Source: an uncultured Desulfuromonadales bacterium (lineage in GTDB: Bacteria > Desulfobacterota > Desulfuromonadia > Geobacterales > CAIOGM01). Taken from it: a stretch of DNA of 43,954 nt. The position numbers and the translations under genes are program-made. The stretch is from NCBI GenBank assembly GCA_903929485.1, contig CAIYUY010000136.1:1-43954 (forward strand), read 5' to 3'. The notes below the pieces were generated by a model, which was not told the DNA's origin, ran no database searches, and saw only the letters and a list, made by a program, of their open reading frames with translations. Positions within the stretch are counted from its first letter, which is position 1. The number at the start of each line of letters is the position of its first letter. Below are positions 15,538-23,297 of the stretch, piece by piece.

Positions 15538-16872
15538 ATGACCGAGATCGTAACCGCGACACCAAAAGGACTTTATCTGGAGACGTTCGGCTGCCAGATG
15601 AATGTCAGTGATTCCGAGAAGATCGTCTCACTGATGAGTGAGCTAGGGTATCGACGCGTTACCGACCCGGCGCTGGCCGATCTCATCCTCCTCAATACCT
15701 GCAGTGTGCGCGCCAAGGCCGAGAGCAAGGTTTATGATTACCTGGGAAGGCTCCGCCTCAGAAAACTGAAAAACAGCCGGCTCATCATCGGAGTAGGGGG
15801 GTGCGTCGCCCAGCAGGAGGGGGAGCGGCTCTTGAAGAGGGTCCCCTACCTGGATTTGGTCTTCGGCACTCACACCCTTCACCTGTTGCCGGACTTGGTC
15901 CTGGCCGCCCAGCGTGGCGAACGGCGCTCCTCCACCGATTTCATCGAGACTGAAACACGGCTAAACCTTTTTCCCCAGGCGGCTGATACCGGTGAACTGA
16001 CCCGGTTCGTCACCATCATGCAGGGGTGCGACAATTTTTGCACCTATTGTATTGTCCCCTACGTGCGGGGGCGGGAGATCAGTCGGCGCTCCGGCGAGAT
16101 TCTTGGCGAGATACGGGAGATGGTGGGGCGCGGCGCGCGGGAAATCACCCTCCTGGGCCAGAATGTCAACTCCTACGGAGTGAAGAGTCCCGGTGAACTC
16201 CATTTTGCGGATCTGCTCCGTGAGATCGCCGCCATGGCGGGGATTGAACGGTTACGATTCACCACGTCCCACCCTCGGGATATCTCACCTGAGCTGATCG
16301 CCTGTTTTGCCGATCTTCCCAAACTCTGCGGTCATCTTCACCTGCCGGCCCAATCCGGTTCCGACGCCATACTTGATCGGATGAACCGGGGGTACAGTCG
16401 GACGGAGTACTTGGCGACGGTTGCGGCGCTCAGGCGGGCGCGACCGGCTCTGGCCGTGACGGGGGACATCATCGTCGGGTTTCCCGGCGAGTCCGAGGTC
16501 GATTTTCAGGAGACTCTATCGCTCCTGGATGAGGTGCGGTATGTTGACCTCTTCTCTTTCGTCTACTCGGAGCGCCCCGAGACCGCCGCGGCAGGTTTTC
16601 CCGACCATCTTTCCCGCGGGGTGAAGCAGCAGCGACTGGAACGGCTCCAGCTTCGCCAGAGGGAGATTACCCAGGAGATCTGTCACGGTCTGGTGGGGAC
16701 GGTGCAGCGGGTCCTCCTTGAGGGGGTCAGCAGGCGAGGTGACCAACTCACCGGTCGCACCGACGCTAACCGGATCGTCAACGTGGCCGGAGATCCCGGC
16801 CTCATCGGCCAGGTGGTCGATGTCGTGATTAGCTCCTCCCACCCCAACTCGCTTCTGGGCGAACTTCTCTAG
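15538..16872 (+). CDS. miaB: tRNA-2-methylthio-N6-isopentenyladenosine synthase
   Basis: Radical SAM methylthiotransferase of 444 residues that adds the 2-methylthio group to i6A37 of tRNAs reading UNN codons. The N-terminal domain carries the second cluster cysteines (ETFGCQMNVSDSE, LNTCSVRAKAE, GVGGCVAQQEG). The radical SAM motif CDNFCTYC with PYVRGRE follows near residue 163, then GQNVNSYG, and a C-terminal TRAM domain ends the protein. The ATG at 15538 is the only suitable start: it has no Shine-Dalgarno and lies about four bases after the predicted transcription start, so the message may be almost leaderless. The bifunctional nuclease gene follows after ten bases. Confidence 0.97.
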   Translation: MTEIVTATPKGLYLETFGCQMNVSDSEKIVSLMSELGYRRVTDPALADLILLNTCSVRAKAESKVYDYLGRLRLRKLKNSRLIIGVGGCVAQQEGERLLKRVPYLDLVFGTHTLHLLPDLVLAAQRGERRSSTDFIETETRLNLFPQAADTGELTRFVTIMQGCDNFCTYCIVPYVRGREISRRSGEILGEIREMVGRGAREITLLGQNVNSYGVKSPGELHFADLLREIAAMAGIERLRFTTSHPRDISPELIACFADLPKLCGHLHLPAQSGSDAILDRMNRGYSRTEYLATVAALRRARPALAVTGDIIVGFPGESEVDFQETLSLLDEVRYVDLFSFVYSERPETAAAGFPDHLSRGVKQQRLERLQLRQREITQEICHGLVGTVQRVLLEGVSRRGDQLTGRTDANRIVNVAGDPGLIGQVVDVVISSSHPNSLLGELL

Positions 16873-16882
16873 GTGGTGATTC

Positions 16883-17377
16883 ATGTATTGTGAAATGACT
16901 ATCCATGGTTTTGGCCTTGATGCGGTAACGCGCCTTCCGGTAATCATCCTCAACGATGCCGCCGACCATAAGGTTCCCCTCTGGCTCAACGTGGGGGATC
17001 TGGTTCCCATCGCCACGGATCTTATCGGCAGGGAGTTGTCGGGGGGGAAGGAGTCGGTTGACCTGGTGCAGGCTGTTCTGCGTAACCTCGCCCTGACCCC
17101 TGACCGGCTTTACCTTGATGAGCAGGATGATGGCGGTTACCGCGCTACCTTGCATCTCTCCAGCCCTGATGGCGAAAAAGTAATGCCACTCTCCACCCGC
17201 GAGGCGATCCTCATGGCGCTCCGGTATACCTTGCCGGTCATGGTCTCCACCGTGCTTCTGGAACGGCTCACCCTTCCCACGGGGGTCTCCGATCGAGCGC
17301 CGAGTGGCGGAGCGTCGTCGTTGGTCGACCTCCTGGAGAAGCTCGACCCCAAGGAGATGGGGAAGTACCCGATGTGA
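16883..17377 (+). CDS. Bifunctional nuclease (BFN/DUF151) family protein
   Basis: Cytoplasmic protein of 164 residues of the bifunctional nuclease family; plant and thermophile members have DNase and RNase activity, but the bacterial role is poorly known. The family pattern is visible in RLPVIILNDAADHKVPLWLNVGD near the start, DLVQAVLRNL in the middle and STREAILMALRYTLPVMVS near the end. AGGTGG lies six bases before the ATG. It sits between miaB and an M42 peptidase gene with short gaps (10 and 27 bases), so it belongs to the miaB transcription unit. Confidence 0.9.
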   Translation: MYCEMTIHGFGLDAVTRLPVIILNDAADHKVPLWLNVGDLVPIATDLIGRELSGGKESVDLVQAVLRNLALTPDRLYLDEQDDGGYRATLHLSSPDGEKVMPLSTREAILMALRYTLPVMVSTVLLERLTLPTGVSDRAPSGGASSLVDLLEKLDPKEMGKYPM

Positions 17378-17404
17378 AAAAATTTTACCTTTACCCGAGG
17401 TGTT

Positions 17405-18475
17405 ATGCGCACGGAATCCTTTGAATTTCTGAAAAAATTAGTGGCAGCCCCCAGCCCGTCCGGACATGAACAGCCTGCCCAACGGGTTTTTCGCGACTAT
17501 GTGGGGGAGTTTGCGGAAGTAAGCACCGATATCATGGGGAACGTGATTAGCTTCATCCCCGGCCAGGGAGAAGACCGGCTCAAGGTTATGCTCGTTGCCC
17601 ATTGCGACGAGATCGGTTTTCAGGTCAAGTATATGGATGACAACGGTTATATTTGGTTTGGGGCCGTGGGAGGAGTAGACCCCCATGTCACCATCGGCCA
17701 GCGGGTGGTCATCCATGGCGCCGGAAAAGCGATCATCGGGGTCATTGGCCGCAAACCGATTCACCTCCTGGAGGCCAAGGATCGGGACAGCGTCATCAAA
17801 CTGGATAACCAGTATATAGACATCGGCGCCGCCGACCGGAAGGAGGCGGAAGGATTGATTCGGGTGGGTGATCCCATTACCTTTGCCGCGGAATTGACGC
17901 CGCTTCAGGGGGACCGGGTCTCATCCCGTGGTCTTGACGACAAGGCCGGCTGCTTCGTGGTGGCCGAGGTGATGCGGTTGGTGGCCAACTCCGGTGAAAA
18001 ACCGACAGTGGATCTGTATGGGGTCTCCTCGGTGCAGGAGGAGGTGGGACTCAGGGGGGGGAAGACCAGTTCGTACTCCGTGGACCCGGATGTGGGGATC
18101 TGTGTGGAGGTCTTCTTCAGTTCCGATCAGCCGGACGTGGACAAGAAGTTGAATGGTGAGATCTGTTTGGGCAAGGGGCCGGTGATTCCCAGGGGGGTCA
18201 ATATCAATCCGTTCCTTTTTGAGCATCTTATCGCCACGGCAGGGAAGGAGGAAATTCCGATCCAGCTCATCAGTCTTCCCCGGGCCAGCGGCACCGACGC
18301 CAACGCCATGCAGGTTTCCCGCTCCGGCGTGGCCACGGCCCTGGTCAACCTCCCCTTGCGCTACATGCACTCACCGGTGGAGGTTGTCTCCCTTTCTGAT
18401 CTGGAACAGGCGGCCAAGCTCATTGTCGCGGCCCTTGACGGGTTGACTGACCGGGAAGCACTCATTCCGAGATGA
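17405..18475 (+). CDS. M42 family metallopeptidase (glutamyl aminopeptidase/FrvX type)
   Basis: Predicted di-metal aminopeptidase of 356 residues. The family usually forms a large tetrahedral dodecamer in the cytoplasm that trims peptides. Visible metal and catalytic positions are H66 and D68 in LVAHCDEIGF, the bridging Asp in SSRGLDDKAGC, the general-base Glu pair in VQEEVGLRGG, and an Asp in GICVEVF context replaced by Glu (CVEV), as in some family members. The C-terminal LPRASGTDANAMQVSR and MHSPVEVVS are typical. The stop codon overlaps the rimI start as ATGA, so the genes are coupled. Glycosidase annotations (endoglucanase M) for this family are historical. Confidence 0.92.
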   Translation: MRTESFEFLKKLVAAPSPSGHEQPAQRVFRDYVGEFAEVSTDIMGNVISFIPGQGEDRLKVMLVAHCDEIGFQVKYMDDNGYIWFGAVGGVDPHVTIGQRVVIHGAGKAIIGVIGRKPIHLLEAKDRDSVIKLDNQYIDIGAADRKEAEGLIRVGDPITFAAELTPLQGDRVSSRGLDDKAGCFVVAEVMRLVANSGEKPTVDLYGVSSVQEEVGLRGGKTSSYSVDPDVGICVEVFFSSDQPDVDKKLNGEICLGKGPVIPRGVNINPFLFEHLIATAGKEEIPIQLISLPRASGTDANAMQVSRSGVATALVNLPLRYMHSPVEVVSLSDLEQAAKLIVAALDGLTDREALIPR

Positions 18476-18984
18476 AAGGTTCAAGGTCCCCGGTCCCTGA
18501 TTCCCCGGTCCCCGGTCCCCGGTCCCCGGTTTCCCTTCGCCCCATGACGTCGGCGGATCTGGAACAGGTGGTTGGCATCGAGAATCAGTCGTTTTCTCAT
18601 CCCTGGACCCTGGAGCATTTTCGAGGTGAGCTGAACTCTCCCCATGCCTTCCCCTACGTAGCGGTTACCTCCCCTGGCGTTGTCGCCGGTTATCTCTGTC
18701 CCAGGCTCCTCCTTGACGAAGGGGAAATCCTGGATGTGGCGGTGAGCGGGGAGTTCCGGGGACAAGGGATTGGGAGGCTTCTGGTGGAGTCGGCACTGAC
18801 ACTTTTTCGGGAGCGGGGGGCTGTCCGGATTTATCTGGAGGTTCGTGTCTCCAATCAGACGGCCATCTCCCTTTATCATTCCTTCGGTTTCCGGGAGAGT
18901 GGTTGCCGCAAGCGGTATTATGAAAACGGTGAGGACGCCCTCCTCATGGACTTTATTTTCAACGGAGTCTCCCATGCAGTTTAA
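18472..18984 (+). CDS. rimI: Ribosomal-protein-alanine N-acetyltransferase-like GNAT protein
   Basis: GNAT acetyltransferase of 170 residues, most like RimI, which acetylates the N-terminal Ala of ribosomal protein S18. The fold is seen as SFSHPWTLEHFRGEL, the acetyl-CoA loop RGQGIGRLL, YLEVRVSN and a C-terminal AISLYHSFGFRESGCRKRYY. The first 24 codons are unusual: they are made of a CCCCGGT heptamer repeat and encode a Pro/Ser/Val-rich tail before the normal start of the fold (SLRPMTSADL). An in-frame ATG at 18544 could be an alternative start but has no ribosome site, whereas the ATG at 18472 overlaps the M42 stop. It overlaps pyrK by 11 bases. Confidence 0.9.
   Translation: MKGSRSPVPDSPVPGPRSPVSLRPMTSADLEQVVGIENQSFSHPWTLEHFRGELNSPHAFPYVAVTSPGVVAGYLCPRLLLDEGEILDVAVSGEFRGQGIGRLLVESALTLFRERGAVRIYLEVRVSNQTAISLYHSFGFRESGCRKRYYENGEDALLMDFIFNGVSHAV
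18503..18530. repeat. Heptanucleotide tandem repeat CCCCGGT inside rimI
   Basis: Four perfect copies of CCCCGGT run from 18503 to 18530, with one more copy and a degenerate unit just upstream (18488-18501). The unit is not a multiple of three, so gain or loss of one copy would shift the frame from the first rimI start. Confidence 0.85.
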
Positions 18985-19807
18985 GTCTCTCGTTATTTTC
19001 AATGTTGAACTCTCCTCCGGTTACTGGCGGATGCGGATGACCGCGCCTCCCCTCTTTGCCGATTCCCGGCCGGGGCAGTTTCTCATGATCAAGGTCACCG
19101 AAGGGGCTGATCCGCTCCTGCGGCGTCCCTTCGGTATCTTTGACACCGGCGCCTTTGTTACCCGGTACACCGACTGCGGCTCCCAGACGTTTCTGGAGAT
19201 CCTGTACAAGGTAGTGGGGAAGGGGACCGCCATGCTGGCCGCTCTTCATGACGGGGATCGTCTGGATATTCTGGGGCCGCTGGGGCGGGGGTTCACCCCC
19301 GGCGATCCGGCGGGGGAGAAGATCCTCGTGGGTGGCGGTATCGGTCTGGCCCCTCTCTATTTCCTGGCCAAGGAGCTGGTGGGGAGTTCCCGGGTTCGGC
19401 TCTTTGCCGGGGGGCGGAGCCGGGAGGATATTCTCTGCATCACTGAGTTCGAGCGGTTGGGGGTGGAAACCTATGTGGCCACTGATGACGGATCTCTGGG
19501 TGACAGGGGTTTCGTAACTCAGGTTCTGGAAAAGCACTTGGTCTCGGCCAAGGATGCCACTCTCTATGCCTGTGGCCCCATGCCCATGCTTCAGGCCACG
19601 GCGGAGATCGCCCGTCGCCACAATGTTCCCTGTCAAGTTTCGCTGGAGGCGTACATGGCCTGCGGCATGGGGGCCTGTCTGGGGTGTGTTGTCAAGGGGA
19701 AGGAGCATCGGGACGATCATCCCGATTACCGCTGTGTCTGCAAGGAGGGGCCGGTCTTTGATCAGTGCGACCTTCTCTGGGAGAAAGGGGAGGGGGGGCA
19801 GCCATGA
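18974..19807 (+). CDS. pyrK: Dihydroorotate dehydrogenase B electron-transfer subunit
   Basis: FAD and 2Fe-2S subunit of 277 residues that passes electrons from dihydroorotate, oxidised by PyrD, to NAD+ in pyrimidine synthesis. The FAD-binding domain shows RRPFGIFD and LYKVVGKGT, the nucleotide domain [13 protein letters not shown] and [10 protein letters not shown], and the C-terminal cluster ligands are in CGMGACLGC followed by a fourth Cys in YRCVCKEGP. The start at 18974 has GGAG seven bases upstream and overlaps the end of rimI by 11 bases. The stop overlaps the pyrD start as ATGA, as expected for subunits made in equal amounts. Confidence 0.95.
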   Translation: MQFKSLVIFNVELSSGYWRMRMTAPPLFADSRPGQFLMIKVTEGADPLLRRPFGIFDTGAFVTRYTDCGSQTFLEILYKVVGKGTAMLAALHDGDRLDILGPLGRGFTPGDPAGEKILVGGGIGLAPLYFLAKELVGSSRVRLFAGGRSREDILCITEFERLGVETYVATDDGSLGDRGFVTQVLEKHLVSAKDATLYACGPMPMLQATAEIARRHNVPCQVSLEAYMACGMGACLGCVVKGKEHRDDHPDYRCVCKEGPVFDQCDLLWEKGEGGQP

Positions 19808-20718
19808 AACCGAATCTTACCGTGAATATAGGCGGCATCCAGCTGAAAAATCCGGTCATGACCGCCTCCGGCACCTTCGGCTACGGTCCGGAGTTCGCCG
19901 ATTACCTGGATCTGAACAGCTTGGGGGGGATCATCACCAAGGGGCTGTCGCTGAAACCTCGCGCCGGCAACCCGACCCCACGGATAGTGGAGACATGCGG
20001 CGGGATGCTCAACGCCATCGGCCTCCAGAATGTGGGGATCGAAGAGTTTATTGAAAAAAAGATCCCCTTTTACCGGACTCTGGAGACGAAGGTGATTGCC
20101 AACTTCTTCGGGACCACGGTGGATGAGTATGCCGAACTGGCGGGACGTTTGGATGCCATTCCCGAGGTGGCGGGGATGGAGGTGAACATCTCCTGCCCCA
20201 ATGTGAAGCAGGGGGGGATCGTCTTCGGCACCGACCCGGCTGCGGCTGCGGCGGTGGTGGCGGCGGTGAGGGAGCGGACCGGCAAGACGGTGATCGTCAA
20301 GCTCTCCCCCAACGTCACTGATATCGTGGCCATGGCTCAAGCCTGTGTGGCGGCCGGAGCCGACGCTCTTTCCCTCATCAACACGATAACCGCCATGGCC
20401 ATCGACCTGAAAACCAAGCGCCCGGTTCTGGCCAATATCACCGGCGGGCTTTCCGGTCCGGCCATCAAACCCATAGCGCTCCGGATGGTCTGGCAGGTTG
20501 CCAAGGCCGTAAATGTGCCGATCATCGGCATCGGCGGGATCATGACCGCCACCGACGCCCTGGAGTTTCTTCTTGCGGGAGCCACCGCCGTTCAGGTGGG
20601 GACCGCCAGTTTTCTGGACCCCGGCGCCGCAGGGAGGATCGTCCGGGAGATGGAAGAGTATCTGGTGCGTGAGGGGATCAGCGATGTAAGGGAGTTGATC
20701 GGGGCGCTGAAGGTGTGA
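19804..20718 (+). CDS. pyrD: Dihydroorotate dehydrogenase B catalytic subunit (class 1B)
   Basis: FMN enzyme of 304 residues that oxidises dihydroorotate to orotate. The FMN barrel is recognisable from [30 protein letters not shown], and NAIGLQNVG. The catalytic cysteine lies in [12 protein letters not shown], as in class 1 enzymes, and the phosphate-binding end in [26 protein letters not shown]. PyrK next door confirms class 1B. The ATG at 19804 overlaps the pyrK stop and follows a G-rich ribosome site. It is the last gene of the miaB-pyrD block; the accessory island begins right after it. Confidence 0.97.
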   Translation: MKPNLTVNIGGIQLKNPVMTASGTFGYGPEFADYLDLNSLGGIITKGLSLKPRAGNPTPRIVETCGGMLNAIGLQNVGIEEFIEKKIPFYRTLETKVIANFFGTTVDEYAELAGRLDAIPEVAGMEVNISCPNVKQGGIVFGTDPAAAAAVVAAVRERTGKTVIVKLSPNVTDIVAMAQACVAAGADALSLINTITAMAIDLKTKRPVLANITGGLSGPAIKPIALRMVWQVAKAVNVPIIGIGGIMTATDALEFLLAGATAVQVGTASFLDPGAAGRIVREMEEYLVREGISDVRELIGALKV

Positions 20719-20777
20719 ATCGGCTGGACAGTGAGCGTGGAGTGATCCACGTACTGTAAAGCCTCAGTTGCCATTTT

Positions 20778-20825
20778 CGCCGTTTTGCAGATGATCGTCC
20801 CCATGCCGGCGATTGGCGCAATCTG
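20778..20825 (+). pseudogene. Fragment of a type III-like methyltransferase gene
   Basis: These 48 bases match 22890-22937 at 45 of 48 positions. Both translate to the same segment (RRFADDRPHAGDWRNL here, RRFAEDRPHADGWRNL there), which belongs to the N-terminal part of type III-like Mod DNA methyltransferases. No start or further homology is seen on either side, so it is a gene relic between pyrD and mqsR. Confidence 0.75.
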
Positions 20826-20894
20826 TCAAGACTTTATGAAGGACAAGTAAAACCGGTGTCTCTCTTGTTGAAAAATAAAGCTGGTTGCCAGATT

Positions 20895-20907
20895 ACCCTT
20901 AAAGGGT
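20895..20907. promoter_or_regulatory. MqsA-type operator palindrome
   Basis: ACCCT-TAA-AGGGT is a perfect palindrome with a three-base centre, ten bases before the mqsR ATG. E. coli MqsA binds AACCT-N3-AGGTT in front of its own operon, so spacing and symmetry match with a variant half-site. Confidence 0.6.
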
Positions 20908-20917
20908 TATCTTGAGC

Positions 20918-21226
20918 ATGGAAAAGCGACGTCAGCATTACGACTTGAAAGCAATTCAATCTGCTATGAGTAATGTCAACTTCATGTACCTGACACTGAC
21001 GGCGAGGCATGGAATCAAGCGCGCCGGTATGAGTCTTGAGGATGCATGGCGGGTCATTCAGAGTCTTTCGGCTGGAAACTTTTACAAGTCAATGACTACC
21101 CATGCTGACAGTCGTGTCTGGCAAGACGTGTACCATGGGGAGCATAATGGGCGGCTGCTGTACCTCAAATTTCAACGGCATGACGAGTACTTTGTCATTT
21201 CTTTCAAGGAGAGGGAAAATGAGTGA
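20918..21226 (+). CDS. mqsR: MqsR toxin, RelE-fold mRNA interferase
   Basis: Toxin of 102 residues, close to the 98 of E. coli MqsR, which cleaves mRNA at GCU. Shared positions are MEKR at the start, SAGNFYKSMTTHADSRVWQDVYH (the E. coli protein has SESDFYKSMTTYSDHTIWQDVY), and the end LYLKFQRHDEYFVISFKE with the catalytic Lys, Tyr and Arg region. The ATG at 20918 is preferred to the TTG two codons earlier because it gives the MEKR start. It is the first gene of the pair, in the toxin-first order typical of mqsRA, and overlaps mqsA by eight bases. Confidence 0.95.
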   Translation: MEKRRQHYDLKAIQSAMSNVNFMYLTLTARHGIKRAGMSLEDAWRVIQSLSAGNFYKSMTTHADSRVWQDVYHGEHNGRLLYLKFQRHDEYFVISFKERENE

Positions 21227-21632
21227 GCAATGGCAGGGGAAAACATGTCCTGAATGTTTTGACGGGACGTTGATTCATGGATCGAAGCAGGTTGATTTTG
21301 CATATCGCAATAGAACTCTGACTTACGAGCAGACGGGCGCTTGGTGTGATCGTTGCGGAGAAGGGGTGGTGAGCGGCTCCGAGGCCGAAGCAAATGAAAA
21401 GGTTCTCGATGTTTTTATGGTGTCCGTTGATCGGGAAGAGGCGGCGGAACTGGGGCGCATCCGCAAGAAGTTGAAGTTGACTCAGAGGGATGCCTCGGTG
21501 ATTACCGGCGGCGGTCATAATGCGTTCTCGCGCTATGAAAGGGGAGAAGCCAGGCCGCTTCCGGCGGTAGTGAATCTTTTTCGTCTCCTGGACCGGCATC
21601 CTGAATTGCTGAAGGAAATAAGAGCAGCATAG
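21219..21632 (+). CDS. mqsA: MqsA antitoxin, zinc-binding HTH protein
   Basis: Antitoxin and autorepressor of 137 residues. The N-terminal zinc domain that neutralises MqsR has the two cysteine pairs CPEC (about residue 10) and CDRC (about 46). The C-terminal Xre-type helix-turn-helix reads LGRIRKKLKLTQRDASVITGGGHNAFSRYERGEARP, matching E. coli MqsA VRKKLSLTQKEASEIFGGGVNAFSRYEKG closely, including the DNA-contacting NAFSRYE. AAGGAGAGGG lies four to twelve bases before the ATG. It overlaps mqsR by eight bases. All functional residues seem present, so the pair is probably active. Confidence 0.95.
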   Translation: MSEQWQGKTCPECFDGTLIHGSKQVDFAYRNRTLTYEQTGAWCDRCGEGVVSGSEAEANEKVLDVFMVSVDREEAAELGRIRKKLKLTQRDASVITGGGHNAFSRYERGEARPLPAVVNLFRLLDRHPELLKEIRAA

Positions 21633-21698
21633 CAACGAAGAGTAACAGAGAGCAGTTGGGGTGTGGATGTTCCCAGAAGACCTCGCATTCTCACCTTG

Positions 21699-21722
21699 CT
21701 AATACAATACCTAATACAATAC
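21699..21722. repeat. Two tandem copies of CTAATACAATAC
   Basis: The 12-base unit CTAATACAATAC is repeated perfectly at 21699-21710 and 21711-21722. It follows mqsA by 66 bases. Confidence 0.85.
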
Positions 21723-21758
21723 ATAAGGTGATTTGCGACAAAAAACATACCAATCGTC

Positions 21759-21830
21759 TGTCATCCTGAGCTACGCGAAGGATCTGCTTTTTAAACAGAA
21801 GCAGATTCTTCGCTATCGCTCAAAATGACA
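21759..21830. repeat. Dispersed inverted repeat (TGTCATCCTGAG family)
   Basis: The element opens with TGTCATCCTGAG and ends with CTCAAAATGACA; GAAGGATCTGCTT in the left arm pairs with AAGCAGATTCTTC in the right. This type of imperfect hairpin is a common dispersed repeat in several bacterial groups. Confidence 0.7.
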
Positions 21831-21957
21831 TCTTTTGGAATTGTCAGGGTATAGTCTTTGCCGCGAATCACCTAAGTTGTAAAAAAGTGCTTGTCGAAGG
21901 GTGCATTGGACTTTTTGTGAAGGCCTTAAATATGATAATGTTTAAGGCGTAATTTAG

Positions 21958-22228
21958 ATGACTATAAAGAAAACCAGCGTCACTAGTAATGTTTTAGAAG
22001 CAGGCGACGTACTTCGGGATGAGTACCGCTTCGACTACACGAAGTCAAAGCCTAACCGTTTTGCAGGGAAGGCCGAAGATCATCGTGGTCGTGGTTCTTT
22101 ATCCCGAGGTTGCTGAAGTTTTTGAGACTCCGGATTCCGTAAATGAAATTCTCCGTGCTCTTATTGATACCATGTTAATAGTGGTGAGGCCGGCTTCCAA
22201 GTTAAAGAGGACACAATCTGCCGCATGA
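21958..22228 (+). pseudogene. Frameshifted orphan antitoxin-like gene
   Basis: From the ATG at 21958 the frame reads MTIKKTSVTSNVLEAGDVLR and then DEYRFDYTKSKPNRFAG, a pattern of short antitoxin-like proteins. At the GGG of 22066-22068 the frame must shift by one base; if one G is removed, the protein continues GRPKIIVVVVLYPEVAEVFE with TPDSVNEILRALIDTM, the family's usual C-terminal half. As it stands the first frame stops at TGA after SLSRGC. No toxin gene is adjacent, but such proteins are often found alone. Either a real disruption or a single-base sequencing error would explain it. Confidence 0.7.
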
Positions 22229-22377
22229 ACTAATTTGTCATGAACTTTGACTCTTCACGCATCAAATCCTTTCCCGTTGGCACTGGTCGCGGAAGGGTGT
22301 TGTAGGTATTGTTAATTTTAATGTTTTATGGAGGAATGCTTGAGGGAGCAGTTGTATAGAAATTGATAGCCTGAAAG

Positions 22378-22415
22378 AGCCGTCCTGGTCAGCATCTTGC
22401 TGTCGGCGGCTTTTT
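22378..22415 (+). terminator. Possible rho-independent terminator
   Basis: AGCCG (22378-22382) pairs with CGGCT (22407-22411), with CAGC and GCTG pairing inside, and the T-run TTTTT (22411-22415) follows. The stem is interrupted, so the call is moderate. It lies about 150 bases after the broken antitoxin gene. Confidence 0.4.
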
Positions 22416-22514
22416 GTCTGTGATGGTGAGGAAGAATATTCCCCGTTGACACTGGAACAAGTCCCTCTGTCTCCCGATCCAAGAGTGATGCCTTCGCAAA
22501 TTCTCTCTCAAGAT

Positions 22515-22603
22515 GTCGTTGCGAGGAGCGAAGCGACGAAGCAATCTCAGTAGTTTTAGTTTGTTAGCGTGTTACCGGATTGCTTCGCTTCGCTCGCAAT
22601 GAC
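22515..22603. repeat. Dispersed inverted repeat, long form (GTCATTGCGA family)
   Basis: The left arm GTCGTTGCGAGGAGCGAAGC with GACGAAGCAATC is matched by the right arm GATTGCTTCGCTTCGCTCGC plus AATGAC, around a 31-base centre. It belongs with the short copy at 9538-9579. Confidence 0.75.
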
Positions 22604-22650
22604 AGAATTTGCGAGAGCATCAAGAGTAATGGTGGACCAATATTGCCCTT

Positions 22651-22674
22651 GTTCCCAAGCTGGAGCTTGGGAAC
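22651..22674. repeat. Perfect palindrome GTTCCCAAGCT-GG-AGCTTGGGAAC
   Basis: Eleven bases on each side pair perfectly around a two-base centre. It ends 14 bases before the ATG of the chimeric pseudogene. Similar palindromes are dispersed in many bacterial genomes; its origin here is not known. Confidence 0.7.
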
Positions 22675-22688
22675 GAAAAAAGGAAAAT

Positions 22689-23297
22689 ATGTTAACCGAA
22701 CAAGACCGAACCGAACTTATCCGCCTCCTGCAAGCAGGCGAAGCTATACCGTCGCATTGGCGGGGAAAACTGTTTCCCGGTGGTTCTCAGAGTGTGGAGA
22801 TTGGAAAGGAGTACCGGCTGGAGTATGCCGGGAAGATGAAACGGGAGCAGCCGTTGGCCGAGACACCGGCGGCGCCGTGGCAACTTGTCCGCCGTTTTGC
22901 AGAAGATCGTCCCCATGCCGACGGTTGGCGCAATCTGCTCGTCTGGGGCGACAATCTCTCGGACGCCATAACCAAGGCTGGTGTGGCGGATAAACCGGTA
23001 TTTCCGGTTTGTGTCGAACAGGAACTTGAAAGTTGGTTGTTGGCGGATGAAACGAAAATTGCCTTGTACCTTTCCACTGATGCCCATGCGTATTCGGTGA
23101 AGCGAACCAGCAAGCCGGATCGAGAGCCAAACCCCAAGTCAGTGATGATGAATCACTTCAAAAGTGCGCGAGGATGGCGCTATGACGATCGAATTCATGC
23201 GATCAAAATACTTGGCGCCGGAGCAACTGATTTAAAAAAAATGCGCCGATCACCGAGTTTTGCACGATTTGAGGCAAAGCTCCTTACTCCAGTATGA
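22689..23297 (+). pseudogene. Chimera of a Mod methyltransferase N-terminus and a DUF4276-like C-terminus
   Basis: An open frame of 202 codons made of parts of two unrelated genes. Residues 1 to about 84, including KLFPGGSQSVEIGKEYRLEY, TPAAPWQLVRRF and RPHADGWRNLLVWGDNL, are the N-terminus of type III-like adenine methyltransferases, which should be followed by the catalytic domain with a DPPY-like motif. Instead the frame passes directly to SDAITKAGVADKPVFPVCVE, then QELESWLLADETKIALYLS and MRRSPSFARFEAKL, the C-terminal half of DUF4276-like proteins. A deletion joining the two genes in frame is the simplest explanation. The methyltransferase must be inactive; the hybrid may still be made, since a start is present. 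Confidence 0.75.

Larger units (their letters stand above)
21633..21957. other. Intergenic region with two repeats
   Basis: Some 325 bases between mqsA and a broken antitoxin gene hold a 12-bp tandem repeat (21699-21722) and a 72-base dispersed inverted repeat (21759-21830). I recognised no gene or promoter. Confidence 0.5.
22229..22688. other. Intergenic region rich in inverted repeats
   Basis: This 460-base stretch holds the possible terminator (22378-22415), the 89-base dispersed repeat (22515-22603) and the short palindrome at 22651-22674. I saw no coding stretch in it. Confidence 0.5.

Noticed and set aside
18488-18530. CRISPR-like array
   Set aside because: Direct head-to-tail heptamers with no spacers; it is a microsatellite. 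No CRISPR array or cas gene was found in the window.
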